A DNA stretch of 64,000 bases from Nitrosovibrio sp. Nv17 (lineage in GTDB: Bacteria > Pseudomonadota > Gammaproteobacteria > Burkholderiales > Nitrosomonadaceae), in NCBI RefSeq assembly GCF_900119085.1, contig NZ_FPIQ01000002.1:62001-126000 (forward strand), written 5' to 3'. A program made the position numbers and the translations under genes. Shown here piece after piece: positions 1 through 9,782 of the stretch (position 1 is its first letter; each line of letters starts with the position of its first letter). The notes below the pieces were generated by a model that was given only the letters and a program-made list of their open reading frames with translations, had not been told where the DNA came from and did not search any database.

Positions 1-879
1 TATGATGAGTCCATGCCTGTCTTCAACAGTTTGTGGGGGTGTGCCGTCTCCGTGCGATACAACTGCCTCAATTTGCACCAAGGCATGCATGGGTAAGGCC
101 GCAACTGCGACTATTGTCCGCGCAGGAAAATAGCCTGCGGTCCTGGCGATGCCCGAGTCTGGGAAGAATGTCGTATAAACCTCGTTTACGGCGTCAATAT
201 CCGAGAGATTCTTAAGGAATATGGTGATTCTGACAATATCGTCAAAAGGAACGTCGATGCTTTCCAGAATTGCCTTGATGTTTCTCAAGCACTGTCCAGC
301 CTGTTCCTTTACACCGCCCGCTACAATAATTCCGGATTTTGGATCGATAGGTAATTGAGCCGAAAGATTATTGTAGTGAGAAAAAGCCACCGCTTGGGTA
401 GATAGAGAATCTCTTGGTGCATTTTCCGTGTTATTTGTAAGCTTTATGAGGTCGCCTGCCTGCGGTGCGTTTGGAATTGAACCTACACCGTTTGAAACAA
501 GTGCTTCAACTTGCACCAAAGCATCCAGAGGTAAACCTGCAACTGCGACGGTCGTCCTTGTAGGAACATAGGTCGGGAAGAATGTTTTATAGACTTCGTC
601 TACAGCGTCAACATCCGAGATATTCTTGACGAATACCGTGATTCTAATGACATCGCTCATGGCATGATCGATGCTTTCTACAATTGCCTTGATATTTCTG
701 AAGCACTGTCCAGCCTGCTCTTTTACACCACCCGCTACTATTTCACCGGATTCCGGATCGATAGGTAATTGAGCCGAAAGATTATTGTAATGAGAGAAAG
801 CTACAGTTTGTGAACATGGACCTATACCCTTTGGAGCGCGACCCGTATTTCTCGCTAGTACAGCGTTATAGCCACTCAT
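1..879 (-). CDS. Tandem RidA-family (YjgF/YER057c) protein, partial
   Basis: The reading frame runs from ATG at 879 down to base 1 without a stop, so the 3' end lies outside the window (293 codons seen). It contains two RidA domains, about residues 20-130 and 160-275. The family forms trimers that hydrolyse reactive enamines/imines released by PLP enzymes; single-domain members are about 130 residues long. The arginine that binds the substrate carboxylate is present in both copies (R108 in PTRTTVAVAGLP, R254 in PARTIVAVAALP). Copy 2 has a short insertion before that arginine. A ribosome site (AAAAGGGGA) precedes the chosen ATG. Codon use is visibly AT-richer than in every downstream gene, which suggests horizontal acquisition. 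The exact substrate cannot be inferred. Confidence 0.85.
   Translation of the reverse strand, partial: MSGYNAVLARNTGRAPKGIGPCSQTVAFSHYNNLSAQLPIDPESGEIVAGGVKEQAGQCFRNIKAIVESIDHAMSDVIRITVFVKNISDVDAVDEVYKTFFPTYVPTRTTVAVAGLPLDALVQVEALVSNGVGSIPNAPQAGDLIKLTNNTENAPRDSLSTQAVAFSHYNNLSAQLPIDPKSGIIVAGGVKEQAGQCLRNIKAILESIDVPFDDIVRITIFLKNLSDIDAVNEVYTTFFPDSGIARTAGYFPARTIVAVAALPMHALVQIEAVVSHGDGTPPQTVEDRHGLII
341..789. repeat. Internal direct DNA repeat inside the tandem RidA gene
   Basis: Bases 341-375 recur without mismatch at 755-789, an offset of 414 bp (138 codons, in frame). Flanking stretches, for example around 265-320 and 680-735, are also nearly identical. Similarity at the DNA level, not only the protein level, points to a recent internal duplication or ongoing gene conversion between the two domains. 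Confidence 0.85.
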
Positions 880-1265
880 GGCAGTATTCCCCTTTTTTGG
901 TTATAATTTAGATATATATAACAACAAAAAACTATCGTTTTCATCAAATTGCAAAATATCAGATACTCAAAAACCTGTCAAACAATCCGGAAGTCAATAA
1001 CAAATCTGCATATTTTAGGTAACGGCGCTGTTGGATCAGGTCAGGCGCAACTCCGACAGGGATATGCTCATCGTTTGATGACATTTGCACTTTTGGTGCA
1101 TCCAGGCCTGCTCTATGCAGTGTGTAATTTCCGGTCGAAGAAAAAAGCGACAATCAATCGTTCGAAGCTGGGTCGATTGCTGAAAAAATGCGAGCCGGAT
1201 CGTCACCGGTTTTGTATTCCAGCAAGGACCCATCCATAAATTCTGGGTGAGGCATATCATGAGGG
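880..1265. other. AT-rich stretch without a convincing gene
   Basis: This interval holds the upstream region of the RidA gene (an AT-rich run at 900-960 could contain its promoter) and then sequence of intermediate composition. Short open frames exist on both strands, but none resembles a known family and none has a good ribosome site. Confidence 0.5.
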
Positions 1266-1640
1266 ATGGACCATCACATGGATATGCCGATGAAGAAGGG
1301 ACGTACCGCAGCCTTGCAGGTGGATGCCGGGGGGGCGCTGCCGGAACTGCCGGCAGAGCCGATTGCCGAATTGAGCAAGGGGCCGACGCCAGGCAAGATG
1401 CAGGATTTGATACTGGCGTTCAACAAGGCGGGCCGTGAGTGTCGAACTGAACCTGGGCTATCGGCAGGCGGGGGGAAGCCGCCCGAACAGGGCAAAGAGC
1501 GCAACGGCGCCATTTCCAAGGGTGGGCAGCTTTGCACCCTCCTGATCCCCAGGCACGAGCGGCGCTTTGCGGGCTTTGACGAGTGCATCCTCGCCCCGTA
1601 TGTGCACTTCTTTGGATTGACTGATCTCTGGGTTGACTGA
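1266..1640 (+). pseudogene. Remnant of an IS256 (Mutator) family transposase
   Basis: The translation resembles the N-terminal part of IS256-family transposases. It has a Lys-rich start followed by ALPELPAEPIAELSKGPTP and AFNKA, then GGGKPPEQGKERNG, then the family-typical LIPRHERRFAGFDECILA. The expected middle segment (VELNLGY) is found in another frame at about 1447-1467, so there are at least two compensating frameshifts. The sequence ends abruptly after the HERRFAGFD block; the DDE catalytic domain is absent. It is therefore a dead fragment of roughly the first quarter of a 400-residue enzyme. No terminal inverted repeats were found. It stops directly at the 3' end of tRNA-Val. Confidence 0.7.
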
Positions 1641-1715
1641 TGGTGGGCGGTACTGGGATCGAACCAGTGGCTTCCACCGTGTGAAGGTGGCACTCTACCG
1701 CTGAGTTAACCGCCC
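1641..1715 (-). tRNA. tRNA-Val (anticodon CAC)
   Basis: On the minus strand the sequence folds as a complete cloverleaf. It has acceptor stem GGGCGGT/ACCGCCC, D arm ACTC/GAGT, anticodon stem CCACC/GGTGG with loop TTCACAC, and T stem ACTGG/CCAGT with loop TTCGATC. Discriminator A is followed by an encoded CCA (75 nt in all). The anticodon CAC reads GUG valine codons. The 3' end faces the AT-rich, transposase-bearing left end of the window. Confidence 0.96.
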
Positions 1716-1934
1716 CATGGAGGCCGGGCACCGAACATCGGCGCCCGCACTGCGGGAGGCGCAATTAGAGCATGGATCCCGGCCACCGGTCAACGCACGG
1801 CGCTGGTGGGGCAGCGCGGTGCACATCCGGGCTCGTACAGGCCGTGTCTGGCTCCGCGTGCAGGCGGATTTCACCGCGACCTGATACAATTCGCCCTCTT
1901 TCTGGCACCCTGGCTCCTCCAACCGGAAACCTCC

Positions 1935-3749
1935 ATGTCGCGACCCATCCGCAACATCGCCATCATTGCGCACGTCGACCACGGCAAGACCACGCTGGTG
2001 GACAAGCTGCTGCATCAGGCGGGTTCCTTCGCCGCGCACCAGCACGTCGCGGAGCGGGTGATGGATTCCAGCGACATCGAGCGCGAACGCGGGATCACCA
2101 TTCTGGCGAAGAACTGCGCCGTCGACTACGCAGGGGTGCACATCAATATCGTGGACACTCCCGGCCACGCCGACTTCGGCGGCGAGGTGGAGCGGGTGTT
2201 GTCGATGGTGGACGGCGTGTTGCTGCTGGTGGACGCGGTCGAGGGTCCCATGCCGCAGACGCGCTTCGTCACCAGGAAGGCGCTGGCGCTGGGACTGCGC
2301 CCCATTGTCGTCGTCAACAAGGTGGATCGGCCGGGGGCGCGTCCCGACTGGGTGGTGAACCACACTTTCGATCTGTTCGACAAGCTGGGGGCAAACGAGG
2401 CGCAGCTGGACTTTCCCGTGGTCTACGCCTCTGCGCTCAACGGCTATGCCACGCTGGACCTGAAGCAGTCGCAGGGCGACATGCGTCCGCTGTTCGACGC
2501 CATCCTGGCGCACGTGCCGGCGCCCGAGGGCGACCCCGAGGGGCCGCTGCAGCTGCAGATCAGCGCGCTGGACTACTCCAGTTTCGTCGGCCGCATCGGC
2601 ATCGGCCGCGTCGCGCGCGGCCGCATCCGGTTGGGGCAGGACGTGCTGGTGCTGACGGGGGATGCCGCGCCGAAGAAGGCCAGGGTCAACCAGGTGCTGG
2701 GGTTCCGCGGCATCGAGCGGGTGCAGATGGAGGAGGCCCTGGCGGGAGACATCGTCTCCATCAACGGCATCGAGGCGCTGGGCATCGGCACCACGCTGGC
2801 CGACGTCGAGCATCCCGAAGCGCTGCCGATGCCGAGGGTGGACGAGCCGACGCTGGCCATGACCTTCCAGGTCAATACCTCGCCCTTCGCGGGGCAGGAA
2901 GGCAAGTTCGTTACCAGCCGGCAACTGCGCGAGCGCCTCGAGAAGGAGCTGCTCACCAACGTCGCGATGCGGTTGGAGGAGACCGGCGACACCGATTCCT
3001 TCCTCGTTTCCGGGCGCGGCGAGCTGCACCTGACCATCCTGCTGGAGAACATGCGGCGCGAGGGCTACGAGCTGGCGGTGTCGCGCCCGCGGGTGGTGGT
3101 GCGCGAGGTGGACGGCGTGCGCTGCGAACCGTTCGAGGCGCTCACCGTGGACGTCGAGGAGGCGCACCAGGGCGCGGTGATGGAGGCGCTGGGGGTCCGC
3201 CGCGGCGACCTGCAGGACATGATTTCCGACGGACGGGGACGGGTGCGCCTGGACTACCGCATCCCCGCGCGCGGACTGATCGGCTTCCAGTCGGACTTCC
3301 TGACCCTGACGCGCGGCACGGGGCTCATGAGCCACGTGTTCGACGAATTCGCGCCCATGCGGCAGGACATTGCGGCGCGCCGCAACGGCGTGCTGGTGTC
3401 GGCCGAGCAGGGCGAGGCCGTGGCGTATGCGCTGTGGAAGCTGCAGGAGCGCGGGCGCATGTTCGTTTCACCGGGCGACCGCCTGTACGAGGGCATGGTG
3501 ATCGGCATCCACAGCCGCGACAACGACCTGGTGGTCAATCCCATCAAGGGGAAGCAGCTCACCAACATCCGTGCCTCGGGCTCGGACGAGGCCGTGACCC
3601 TCACGCCCCCGATCCAGCTTACCCTGGAGTCCGCGATCGAGTTCATCGCCGACGACGAACTGGTGGAGATCACCCCCAGGACGCTGCGCATCCGCAAGCG
3701 CCTGCTGCTGGAGCACGAGCGCAGGAAGGCCTCGCGTACGATGGCTTGA
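1935..3749 (+). CDS. typA: Ribosome-associated GTPase TypA/BipA
   Basis: This 604-residue translational GTPase is the usual TypA length. The G1 motif AHVDHGKTT lies near residues 12-20, the G2/G3 region contains [10 protein letters not shown] and [13 protein letters not shown], and G4 is NKVD. EF-G-like domains and the BipA-specific C-terminal domain follow. TypA binds 70S ribosomes and assists large-subunit assembly under stress and in the cold. The frame is open upstream to about 1806, but the family N-terminus ([15 protein letters not shown]) fixes the start at 1935. An extended -10-like TGATACAAT at 1882-1890 is a possible promoter element without a clear -35. The gene appears monocistronic or weakly linked to alkB downstream. 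Confidence 0.97.
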   Translation: MSRPIRNIAIIAHVDHGKTTLVDKLLHQAGSFAAHQHVAERVMDSSDIERERGITILAKNCAVDYAGVHINIVDTPGHADFGGEVERVLSMVDGVLLLVDAVEGPMPQTRFVTRKALALGLRPIVVVNKVDRPGARPDWVVNHTFDLFDKLGANEAQLDFPVVYASALNGYATLDLKQSQGDMRPLFDAILAHVPAPEGDPEGPLQLQISALDYSSFVGRIGIGRVARGRIRLGQDVLVLTGDAAPKKARVNQVLGFRGIERVQMEEALAGDIVSINGIEALGIGTTLADVEHPEALPMPRVDEPTLAMTFQVNTSPFAGQEGKFVTSRQLRERLEKELLTNVAMRLEETGDTDSFLVSGRGELHLTILLENMRREGYELAVSRPRVVVREVDGVRCEPFEALTVDVEEAHQGAVMEALGVRRGDLQDMISDGRGRVRLDYRIPARGLIGFQSDFLTLTRGTGLMSHVFDEFAPMRQDIAARRNGVLVSAEQGEAVAYALWKLQERGRMFVSPGDRLYEGMVIGIHSRDNDLVVNPIKGKQLTNIRASGSDEAVTLTPPIQLTLESAIEFIADDELVEITPRTLRIRKRLLLEHERRKASRTMA

Positions 3750-3794
3750 CCGCCTGGCGACGCGGCCAGCCCGGAACCGGCATTTTCTCACGGC

Positions 3795-4463
3795 ATGGAT
3801 GACGCGACGCCCGACCTGTTCGGCGACGTGCCGACCAATAGCTCCGGGCCGGCACGGATGGCACTGAGCCCCGGCGCCACCGTGCTGCGCGGCTTCGCCC
3901 TGCCGAGCCAGGCCGCGGTATGGGAGGCGCTGCGGGATGTGGCCGCCGCTGCGCCGTTCCGCCACATGGCCACACCCGGCGGGCTGCGCATGTCGGTGGC
4001 GTCGACCAGTTGTGGCACCTGCGGCTGGGTGTCGGATCACCGGGGATACCGCTATGACGCTGCCAACCCCGAAAGCGGCGGGCCCTGGCCCGGCATGCCC
4101 GCGGTATTCCTGGAACTGGCGCGGGAGGCCGCTGCTGTCGCCGGCTTCGACGGCTACCAGCCGGATACCTGCCTCATCAACCGCTACGAGGTCGGCGCGC
4201 GCCTGACGCTGCATCAGGACAAGAACGAGCGCGACTTCCAGTCGCCCATCGTGTCGGTGTCCCTAGGCCTACCGGCCGTCTTCCTCTGGGGCGGCGCGCA
4301 ACGGAGCGACCGGCCGCTGCGCGTTTCTCTGGTGCACGGCGACGTCACCGTGTGGGGCGGCCCGGCGAGGCTGCGCTTCCACGGGGTGTTGCCGATCCGG
4401 GAAGGACGCCATCCCTGGGCCGGTGCCTGCCGCATCAGCCTCACCTTTCGCAAGGCAGGGTGA
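3795..4463 (+). CDS. alkB: AlkB-type Fe(II)/2-oxoglutarate dioxygenase (DNA dealkylation)
   Basis: The 222-residue product matches AlkB, which removes 1-methyladenine and 3-methylcytosine lesions by oxidative demethylation. The iron-binding triad is H140-x-D142 (in TLHQDKNE) and H196 (in RFHGVLP). The C-terminal arginines in RISLTFR (R213, R219) are the 2-oxoglutarate and core arginines of the family. The substrate-loop region around residues 70-90 is also typical. It lies 45 bp after typA on the same strand. With ogt at 49.6 kb and the alkyladenine glycosylase at 6.8 kb it gives the window three alkylation-repair functions; there is no ada gene nearby. Confidence 0.93.
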   Translation: MDDATPDLFGDVPTNSSGPARMALSPGATVLRGFALPSQAAVWEALRDVAAAAPFRHMATPGGLRMSVASTSCGTCGWVSDHRGYRYDAANPESGGPWPGMPAVFLELAREAAAVAGFDGYQPDTCLINRYEVGARLTLHQDKNERDFQSPIVSVSLGLPAVFLWGGAQRSDRPLRVSLVHGDVTVWGGPARLRFHGVLPIREGRHPWAGACRISLTFRKAG

Positions 4464-4467
4464 GGCG

Positions 4468-4671
4468 TCAGCAGCAGCGGCCAACCTTGCCGTTGTAGCG
4501 TGCCTCCTGGCGCTCCCGGAAGAATTCCGGGTATGACATGACGGGCCGGTCGGGGTGGGTGGTCCGCATGTGTTCGACGTAGGCGTCGTAGCGGGGCACA
4601 CCCACCATCAGCCGCATGCCCTGCCGCAGGCGCCGTACCGCCGTCGCCACGAGGTCGATGTTCTTGCGCAT
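4468..4671 (-). CDS. YbdD/YjiX family small protein, CstA partner
   Basis: This 67-residue protein has the features of the YbdD/YjiX (DUF466) family: a basic N-terminal helix, then [18 protein letters not shown], then [17 protein letters not shown] and a Cys-Cys C-terminus. Such proteins are almost always encoded directly after cstA/btsT-type transporters and are thought to be required for pyruvate uptake. The ATG at 4671 is preferred because GGAG lies eight bases upstream; the in-frame ATG at 4677 would leave only two bases. The gap to the cstA stop is 13 bp. Confidence 0.88.
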   Translation of the reverse strand: MRKNIDLVATAVRRLRQGMRLMVGVPRYDAYVEHMRTTHPDRPVMSYPEFFRERQEARYNGKVGRCC

Positions 4672-4684
4672 GATCATTTCTCCT

Positions 4685-6757
4685 TCAGTGCCCGGCAGCC
4701 GCATCGGCGGGCAGCGGCTGGAACGGTGCCTCCCGGGTGGTGACCCGGTCGGTCCTGCGGGCCCGCAGCGCGGTGCGCAGGCCGAACAGCAGCATGCTCG
4801 CCAGCACCAGCATGAACAGGCCCGCAAGCGAGGCATTGACATAGTCGTTGAAGACGACCTGTCGCATCTGCTCGGCGGATTGGGCCGGTGCCAGGAGCAG
4901 GCCCTCTGCCAGCGCCTCGCGATACTTGTCGGCGTGCGCGAGGAAGCCGATGCGTGGATTGGCGTCGAAGATCTTCTGCCACGCGGCGGTCTGGGTACAG
5001 ACCATCACCCACGTGGCGGGAACGAGCGTGACCCAGGCATAGCGGTCGCGCTTCATCTTGAACAGCACGCAGGTGCAGAGGATCAGCGCGATGCCTGCCA
5101 GCATCTGATTGGAGATGCCGAACAGCGGCCACAGGGTATTGATGCCGCCCAGGGGATCGACCACCCCCTGGTACAGGAAGTAGCCCCACCCCGCGACGCA
5201 TACGGCGGTGGCGAGCAGGCTGGCGAGAGTGGAGTCGGTGCGCCCCATCCAGGGCACGAAGCTGCCGAGCAGATCCTGCAGCATGAAGCGGCCCGCGCGC
5301 GTGCCGGCGTCGACCGCCGTCAGGATGAAGAGCGCTTCGAACAGGATGGCGAAGTGGTACCAGAACGCCATGAGGGTGCGCCCACCGATCGCGTCCGACA
5401 GGATCTGCGCCATGCCCACCGCCAGTGTCGGCGCGCCGCCGGTGCGCGAGATGACGGTGCGCTCGCCGACGTCCTGTGCGGTCTGGACGATCATCTCGGG
5501 CGTGACGTGGAACCCCCACTGCGCGATCGCCTGCGCGGCGGACTCGGCCGTGGTGCCGAGGAGCGCGGCCGGGCTGTTCATGGCGAAGTAGACGCCGGGC
5601 TCGATGGTGGAGGCGGCCACCAGCGCCATGATGGCGACGAAGGATTCCATCAGCATGGCGCCGTAGCCGATGAAGCGGGCGTCACCCTCGTTGCGGATCA
5701 TCTTGGGCGTGGTGCCGGATGCGATGAGCGAATGGAAGCCGGATACCGCCCCGCAGGCGATGGTGATGAAGAGGAAGGGGAACAGGCTGCCCGACCACAC
5801 CGGGCCCGAGCCGTCCGTGAACTGGGTGAACGCCGGCATCTTGAGGGTGGGCGAGACGAGGATGACGCCGAGCGCGAGGCCAACGATGGTGCCGATCTTG
5901 AGGAAGGTGGAGAGATAGTCGCGCGGCGCCAGCAACAGCCACACCGGCAGCACCGAGGCGACGAAGCCGTAGCCGATCAGCATCCAGGTCAGTTGCTCGC
6001 CTGTCAGGGTGAACAGCGCGGCCATCGAGGGAATCTCCTGGACGTACTGTCCTGCGACGATGGAGAGCATCAGCAGGGCGAACCCCATCAGCGAGACCTC
6101 GCCGATGGCGCCCGGCCGGATGAAGCGCGCGTAGACGCCCATGAGCAAGGCGATGGGGATGGTGGCGGCCACGGTGAAGGTGCCCCAGGGAGATTCCGCC
6201 AGCGCCTTGACCACGATCAGCGCCAGCACCGCCAGCAGGATCAGCATGATGAAGAAGGTGCCGAAGAGGGCGATCATGCCGGGCACCTGTCCCAGTTCCG
6301 ACTTGATCAGGTCTCCCAGCGAACGGCCGTCGCGCCGCGTGGAGATGAACAGCACGATGAAATCCTGCACTGCCCCAGCGAAGACGACGCCCGCCAGCAG
6401 CCACAGCATGCCGGGCATGTAGCCCATCTGCGCGGCCAGGATCGGCCCCACCAGCGGGCCTGCCCCCGCGATCGCGGCGAAGTGGTGCCCGAACAGCACG
6501 TAGCGGTTGGTGGGCACGTAGTCCAGGCCGTCGTTGAACTTGTGGGCAGGCGTCATGCGGGTGGCGTCCAGCCCTAGCACGCGGCGGGCGATGAAGCGGC
6601 TGTAGAAGCGGTAGGCGATGGTGTAGACGCATACGGTGGCGATGACGATCCAGATGGCGCCGATGGGTTCGCCGTGCTGCAGCGCGACGACGGCGAGCGC
6701 GCAGGCACCGAGGATCGAGAAGGCGAGCCAGCCCAGTTTGGCGGATAGGTGACGCAT
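4685..6757 (-). CDS. cstA: Carbon starvation protein CstA, pyruvate/peptide transporter
   Basis: The product is an integral membrane protein of 690 residues with many hydrophobic helices. It carries the family hallmark block [20 protein letters not shown] followed by [18 protein letters not shown]. CstA transports pyruvate (and has been linked to peptide uptake) during carbon limitation. The ATG at 6757 ([11 protein letters not shown]) aligns with the E. coli N-terminus. The frame is open to 6808, but earlier starts lack a suitably spaced ribosome site, while GGAG lies 11 bases before 6757. It forms an operon with the YbdD-like gene downstream. Confidence 0.95.
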   Translation of the reverse strand: MRHLSAKLGWLAFSILGACALAVVALQHGEPIGAIWIVIATVCVYTIAYRFYSRFIARRVLGLDATRMTPAHKFNDGLDYVPTNRYVLFGHHFAAIAGAGPLVGPILAAQMGYMPGMLWLLAGVVFAGAVQDFIVLFISTRRDGRSLGDLIKSELGQVPGMIALFGTFFIMLILLAVLALIVVKALAESPWGTFTVAATIPIALLMGVYARFIRPGAIGEVSLMGFALLMLSIVAGQYVQEIPSMAALFTLTGEQLTWMLIGYGFVASVLPVWLLLAPRDYLSTFLKIGTIVGLALGVILVSPTLKMPAFTQFTDGSGPVWSGSLFPFLFITIACGAVSGFHSLIASGTTPKMIRNEGDARFIGYGAMLMESFVAIMALVAASTIEPGVYFAMNSPAALLGTTAESAAQAIAQWGFHVTPEMIVQTAQDVGERTVISRTGGAPTLAVGMAQILSDAIGGRTLMAFWYHFAILFEALFILTAVDAGTRAGRFMLQDLLGSFVPWMGRTDSTLASLLATAVCVAGWGYFLYQGVVDPLGGINTLWPLFGISNQMLAGIALILCTCVLFKMKRDRYAWVTLVPATWVMVCTQTAAWQKIFDANPRIGFLAHADKYREALAEGLLLAPAQSAEQMRQVVFNDYVNASLAGLFMLVLASMLLFGLRTALRARRTDRVTTREAPFQPLPADAAAGH

Positions 6758-6828
6758 GGTCGGCATGTCTCCAGGCAAGGGGTCGATCAGGCGAGGCAGG
6801 ACGGTCATGCCGTCCGCTCAGGCGTATT

Positions 6829-7443
6829 CTACCGGTGAATGCCGGCGGCGGCGGCCGGATCTCGGCGAAACGGGCGGCTCAGGTAGGGAGAGCCCGCGAG
6901 TCCGAAGCGCCATGGCGCCTCCATCGCCCGCGAGATGCCGATGCGCGGCCCCGATACCACGAGAGGGCGTTCCTGCCTCGTGGGAAGGATGAGGCGGAAG
7001 GGTGCAGCGGCCACGTCCATGCCGCTGTGCTCCATGGTGATCCCGAGCGCCTGGCAAAGGCGGCCGGGCCCGGCGCACAGCAGGCGCGCGGCTTCGAGCC
7101 CGCGCCGCGTGCGCATGGCGTCCAGTCCGTCCAGCGGCTCGATGGCGCGGATCAGGACACCCGCACCACGTCCCGCAGGGCCACAGACGATGTTGAAACA
7201 CCAGTGGATGCCGTACGAGCGGTAGACGTAGGCGCGGCAGGGCGGGCCGAACATCACCCGGTTGCGGGACGTCGGGCCGCCGAAGCTGTGTGAGGCGGGG
7301 TCGTCCTGGTCGTAGGCCTCGGTCTCCACGATCCGCCCGCCCACGCCGTCCAGCAGCAGGATGGCGCCGATCAGTCCGCGCGCCACGTCGATGGAGGACA
7401 CGGAAAAATCGATGGATGGACGGGTCGGATCGAGGGAGATCAT
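6829..7443 (-). CDS. 3-methyladenine DNA glycosylase (AAG/Mpg family)
   Basis: The 204-residue protein belongs to the alkyladenine glycosylase (AAG) family. It has [10 protein letters not shown], the catalytic-region motif [17 protein letters not shown] (containing the glutamate that activates water), [19 protein letters not shown] and [11 protein letters not shown]. These enzymes excise 3-methyladenine and related bases to start base-excision repair. The gene sits 71 bp upstream of cstA on the same strand and 15 bp after the porin gene stop, so read-through from the porin promoter is possible. The ribosome site (GAGG, 13 bases away) is weak. Confidence 0.93.
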   Translation of the reverse strand: MISLDPTRPSIDFSVSSIDVARGLIGAILLLDGVGGRIVETEAYDQDDPASHSFGGPTSRNRVMFGPPCRAYVYRSYGIHWCFNIVCGPAGRGAGVLIRAIEPLDGLDAMRTRRGLEAARLLCAGPGRLCQALGITMEHSGMDVAAAPFRLILPTRQERPLVVSGPRIGISRAMEAPWRFGLAGSPYLSRPFRRDPAAAAGIHR

Positions 7444-7458
7444 GGCAGCGTGACGGCC

Positions 7459-9090
7459 TCAGAATGCAATCTGATACTGTAGCAGGAACTGGTTCCTGCT
7501 GGACGTCTGGACGATGTTGCCGGACGCGTCGAGATTGAAGACCGGCCGATTCTGGTAGTCGAAGGTGATCTTGCTGTTGTGGCCCTTGATGAGCCAGTTG
7601 ATTCCGGCGTTGAACACGTTCATGCGGTCGTGCAGGCGATCGTAGTCCGCGCTCATGATGGACACGTAGGGCATCAGCTGCCCGTTGTTCGACCCGAGCA
7701 GGTCCTTGCTCATGAGGTAGCCGAGCTGGCCGTACCAGACACTGCCGGTGCCGAACATGGGGTAGGCGTTGCCGGGTCCGTTGATGCTCGCGCGTGCGGG
7801 ATCGACGGCGTTGGCGGTATTCATCACGCCGTTGTTGCGCAGGTATCCCGGGCCGTAGTCCAGGTCGAAGTAGCCGACGTACGCGGAGACCGCCGTCTCC
7901 CTGATCTTGTCCAGCGGAGCGTCCAGGTAGGCGGCGACCGACCACAGGTTCAGGTCGTGGTAGCGCGGCTGCGCCAGGGTGCCGGTCCAGGTCGCGTTCT
8001 TCTGGGTGATGAAGCCCGCCTCGAGATTCAGCACGCTACGCTTTCCCAGGTAGGTCCCCTGCATGAAGGTGTTGGTCATGGGCTCCGTGTCCCAGAAATT
8101 CCAGATGAACAATCCCTGGTACTGCTTGGTGTGGGTGTTGACGGCGAAGGTCGCGTGGTCGGGGGAGATGGGAGCCAAAGGCTGCCCGCTGGTCGACATG
8201 GGAAAGGGGTCGCTCGCGATGATGCGGTAGTTGAGCCTGCCGATCTGCCCCCTCATGTAGACGCTGAGCTTCCTGCTGAACAGGTCCGTCTGGTCCACTG
8301 TGGCCTGCGCGAAGATGGGCAGGTCCAGCGTCATGATGGTCGCCCCGCTGGGATTGCTGAAGCGGGAAAGTCCGTTGGCGATGGTCAGCCCCCCGCCCAC
8401 GATGGCCTGGTGGCCGCGGGTCAGGCGCAGTTCGCCGAAGGCGTCGTGGAAGTAGGATGCGATGCGGCGGTTGCCGTTCGTCTGCGACAGGAAGTTGAAG
8501 TTGTTCATGCCGTACTGGGTATAGAAGTAGATGCGGTCGGTCAGCTGGCCTTGCAGCACGAAGCGGGTCCGGCGCAGGCCGATGTCGGTGGTGTCGTCCA
8601 CGGCGCGGTCGGCTGCGATGGAACCGGGATTGTTCTGCTCGTACCGCAGCCAGAGTTGGTTCAGATGCCCGAACTTGATGTACTGGCTGCCGTCGGCGTT
8701 GAGGTTGAACTTGAACGGATCCTTCTTTTCCCAGCTGGAGTATGCCAGGCCGGTATCCGCTTCCCCGGAGGGCTGCTCCGGCGATGGCGTTGCGGCCGTG
8801 CCGGCATCCCCGGAGGCGGGTACGGGCGGGCCGTCCGCGGCGACGACCGGGGCAGGCGTGGTGGTGGGCACAGGTGCAGGCGCATCGTCGACCTTCTGGA
8901 AGGATCCCAGGCCCACCCGCCCGGCGCCGGGTTCGGCGTAGATCTGCTTGGTGTCCGTATCCACGTACAGATCGATGACGGGACGCTGCGGAACGGCATC
9001 GATTTTTCCATCATTTTTTGTATCCCTGGCATGAGCCGCCAGGGACAGGATGCACGATATGAATAATGCTGAAATAATATGTTTCCTCAT
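7459..9090 (-). CDS. Outer-membrane porin-like beta-barrel protein
   Basis: The 543-residue protein begins with a signal peptide (MRKHIISALFISCILSLAAHA). A Pro/Ala-rich linker (about residues 70-115) precedes a C-terminal region of alternating aromatic/polar strands that ends in a terminal phenylalanine (QYQIAF), as expected for BAM-assembled barrels. The pattern (KFGHLNQLWLRYE, GLRRTRFVLQGQLTDRIYFYTQYG) resembles phosphate-selective porin O/P-type and related channels; substrate is unknown. The ATG at 9090 has GGAGG five bases upstream; an upstream in-frame ATG at 9102 lacks one. It is preceded by an AT-rich leader. Confidence 0.8.
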   Translation of the reverse strand: MRKHIISALFISCILSLAAHARDTKNDGKIDAVPQRPVIDLYVDTDTKQIYAEPGAGRVGLGSFQKVDDAPAPVPTTTPAPVVAADGPPVPASGDAGTAATPSPEQPSGEADTGLAYSSWEKKDPFKFNLNADGSQYIKFGHLNQLWLRYEQNNPGSIAADRAVDDTTDIGLRRTRFVLQGQLTDRIYFYTQYGMNNFNFLSQTNGNRRIASYFHDAFGELRLTRGHQAIVGGGLTIANGLSRFSNPSGATIMTLDLPIFAQATVDQTDLFSRKLSVYMRGQIGRLNYRIIASDPFPMSTSGQPLAPISPDHATFAVNTHTKQYQGLFIWNFWDTEPMTNTFMQGTYLGKRSVLNLEAGFITQKNATWTGTLAQPRYHDLNLWSVAAYLDAPLDKIRETAVSAYVGYFDLDYGPGYLRNNGVMNTANAVDPARASINGPGNAYPMFGTGSVWYGQLGYLMSKDLLGSNNGQLMPYVSIMSADYDRLHDRMNVFNAGINWLIKGHNSKITFDYQNRPVFNLDASGNIVQTSSRNQFLLQYQIAF

Positions 9091-9469
9091 GATATCCTCC
9101 ATTATATGACAAAGATATATTGTGTCTCGTGGAGGACATTATTGGATCCATATTGTAAATAGTAAAAAGAAAATATTTCATTTGCTTATCCATATATGAA
9201 GTATTGAAAGAACATAATATTATGATAATAAAAGATATTTTCAGATAATTTTGGCGAGTTCAAACGTGGATGAGCCATTCATGCCCATCCATTTATATGA
9301 TAAATAAATTATTTTTCCGCGACCTTCGCGAGCTGGACTACATGCTCATATTAAATATTTGTCATGTATGTGGATCGATGCGGGAATGCTGTAACGCTGC
9401 TTCGGAACGACCCGTGGAAGGGTTGTAGGGCTGGATGAAAATATTCTTTCGTCGCTTGCGGACGCGTGT
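9091..9469. other. AT-rich intergenic region upstream of the porin gene
   Basis: There is no gene. The half next to the porin gene (9100-9370) is strongly AT-rich and probably contains its promoter, but no single -35/-10 pair stands out. The half next to the DUF971 gene returns to high GC and probably contains the 3' end of the operon transcript. Confidence 0.5.
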
Positions 9470-9772
9470 TCACGGGTCTGCTTCCGGCAGGGATGCAAGT
9501 TCCCGCAGGTAGGCCCATGGATAGACGCCCCGATCATGGCCGTCGCTGAAGGATATCTGGATGCCATATGCTCCCACGGGCTGGATGTCGATGATGCGCA
9601 GTCCTTCGGGTGGTGCAGCAACGGACTCTCCCCGCAGTTCGACCGCCAGGCACCGGGTGCAGCGGCATCGGCTCCGCAGGAATGCATGGGTGATCCGTTG
9701 CCGTTCGCCGTCCTGCCACGTGATTTCCATGATGCCGCTGAGCCGCTGCAGGGAGAGCGTCCGTGCGTGCAT
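9470..9772 (-). CDS. DUF971 domain protein
   Basis: The 100-residue product is a stand-alone DUF971 domain, also known as the gamma-butyrobetaine hydroxylase N-terminal fold. Typical elements are LEITW-like MEITWQDGERQRITHAFLR, then CRCTRCLAVELRGES with three cysteines, and VGAYGIQISFSDGHDRGVYPWAYLREL. DUF971 proteins occur beside Fe-S cluster carriers and metabolic oxidoreductases; no biochemical role is fixed. It starts 10 bp after the HEAT-repeat gene stop and is the last gene of the proposed eight-gene operon. Confidence 0.85.
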   Translation of the reverse strand: MHARTLSLQRLSGIMEITWQDGERQRITHAFLRSRCRCTRCLAVELRGESVAAPPEGLRIIDIQPVGAYGIQISFSDGHDRGVYPWAYLRELASLPEADP

Positions 9773-9782
9773 GCAGAAGGCG

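Noticed and set aside
949-1260. Short frames on both strands between the RidA gene and the transposase relic
   Set aside because: They have no homology, no ribosome site, and overlap each other; probably non-coding.
1695-3335. A 546-codon minus-strand frame opposite typA
   Set aside because: It has no recognisable domains and a biased composition; it is a shadow of the typA reading frame.
4616-6577. A 653-codon plus-strand frame opposite cstA
   Set aside because: It is antisense to a conserved transporter, with a repetitive Gln/Asp/His/Arg composition; not a gene.
9103-9330. A possible Fur box or other palindromic operator in the AT-rich porin leader
   Set aside because: The AT-rich runs contain GATAAT-like words, but no symmetric pair of adequate length was found.
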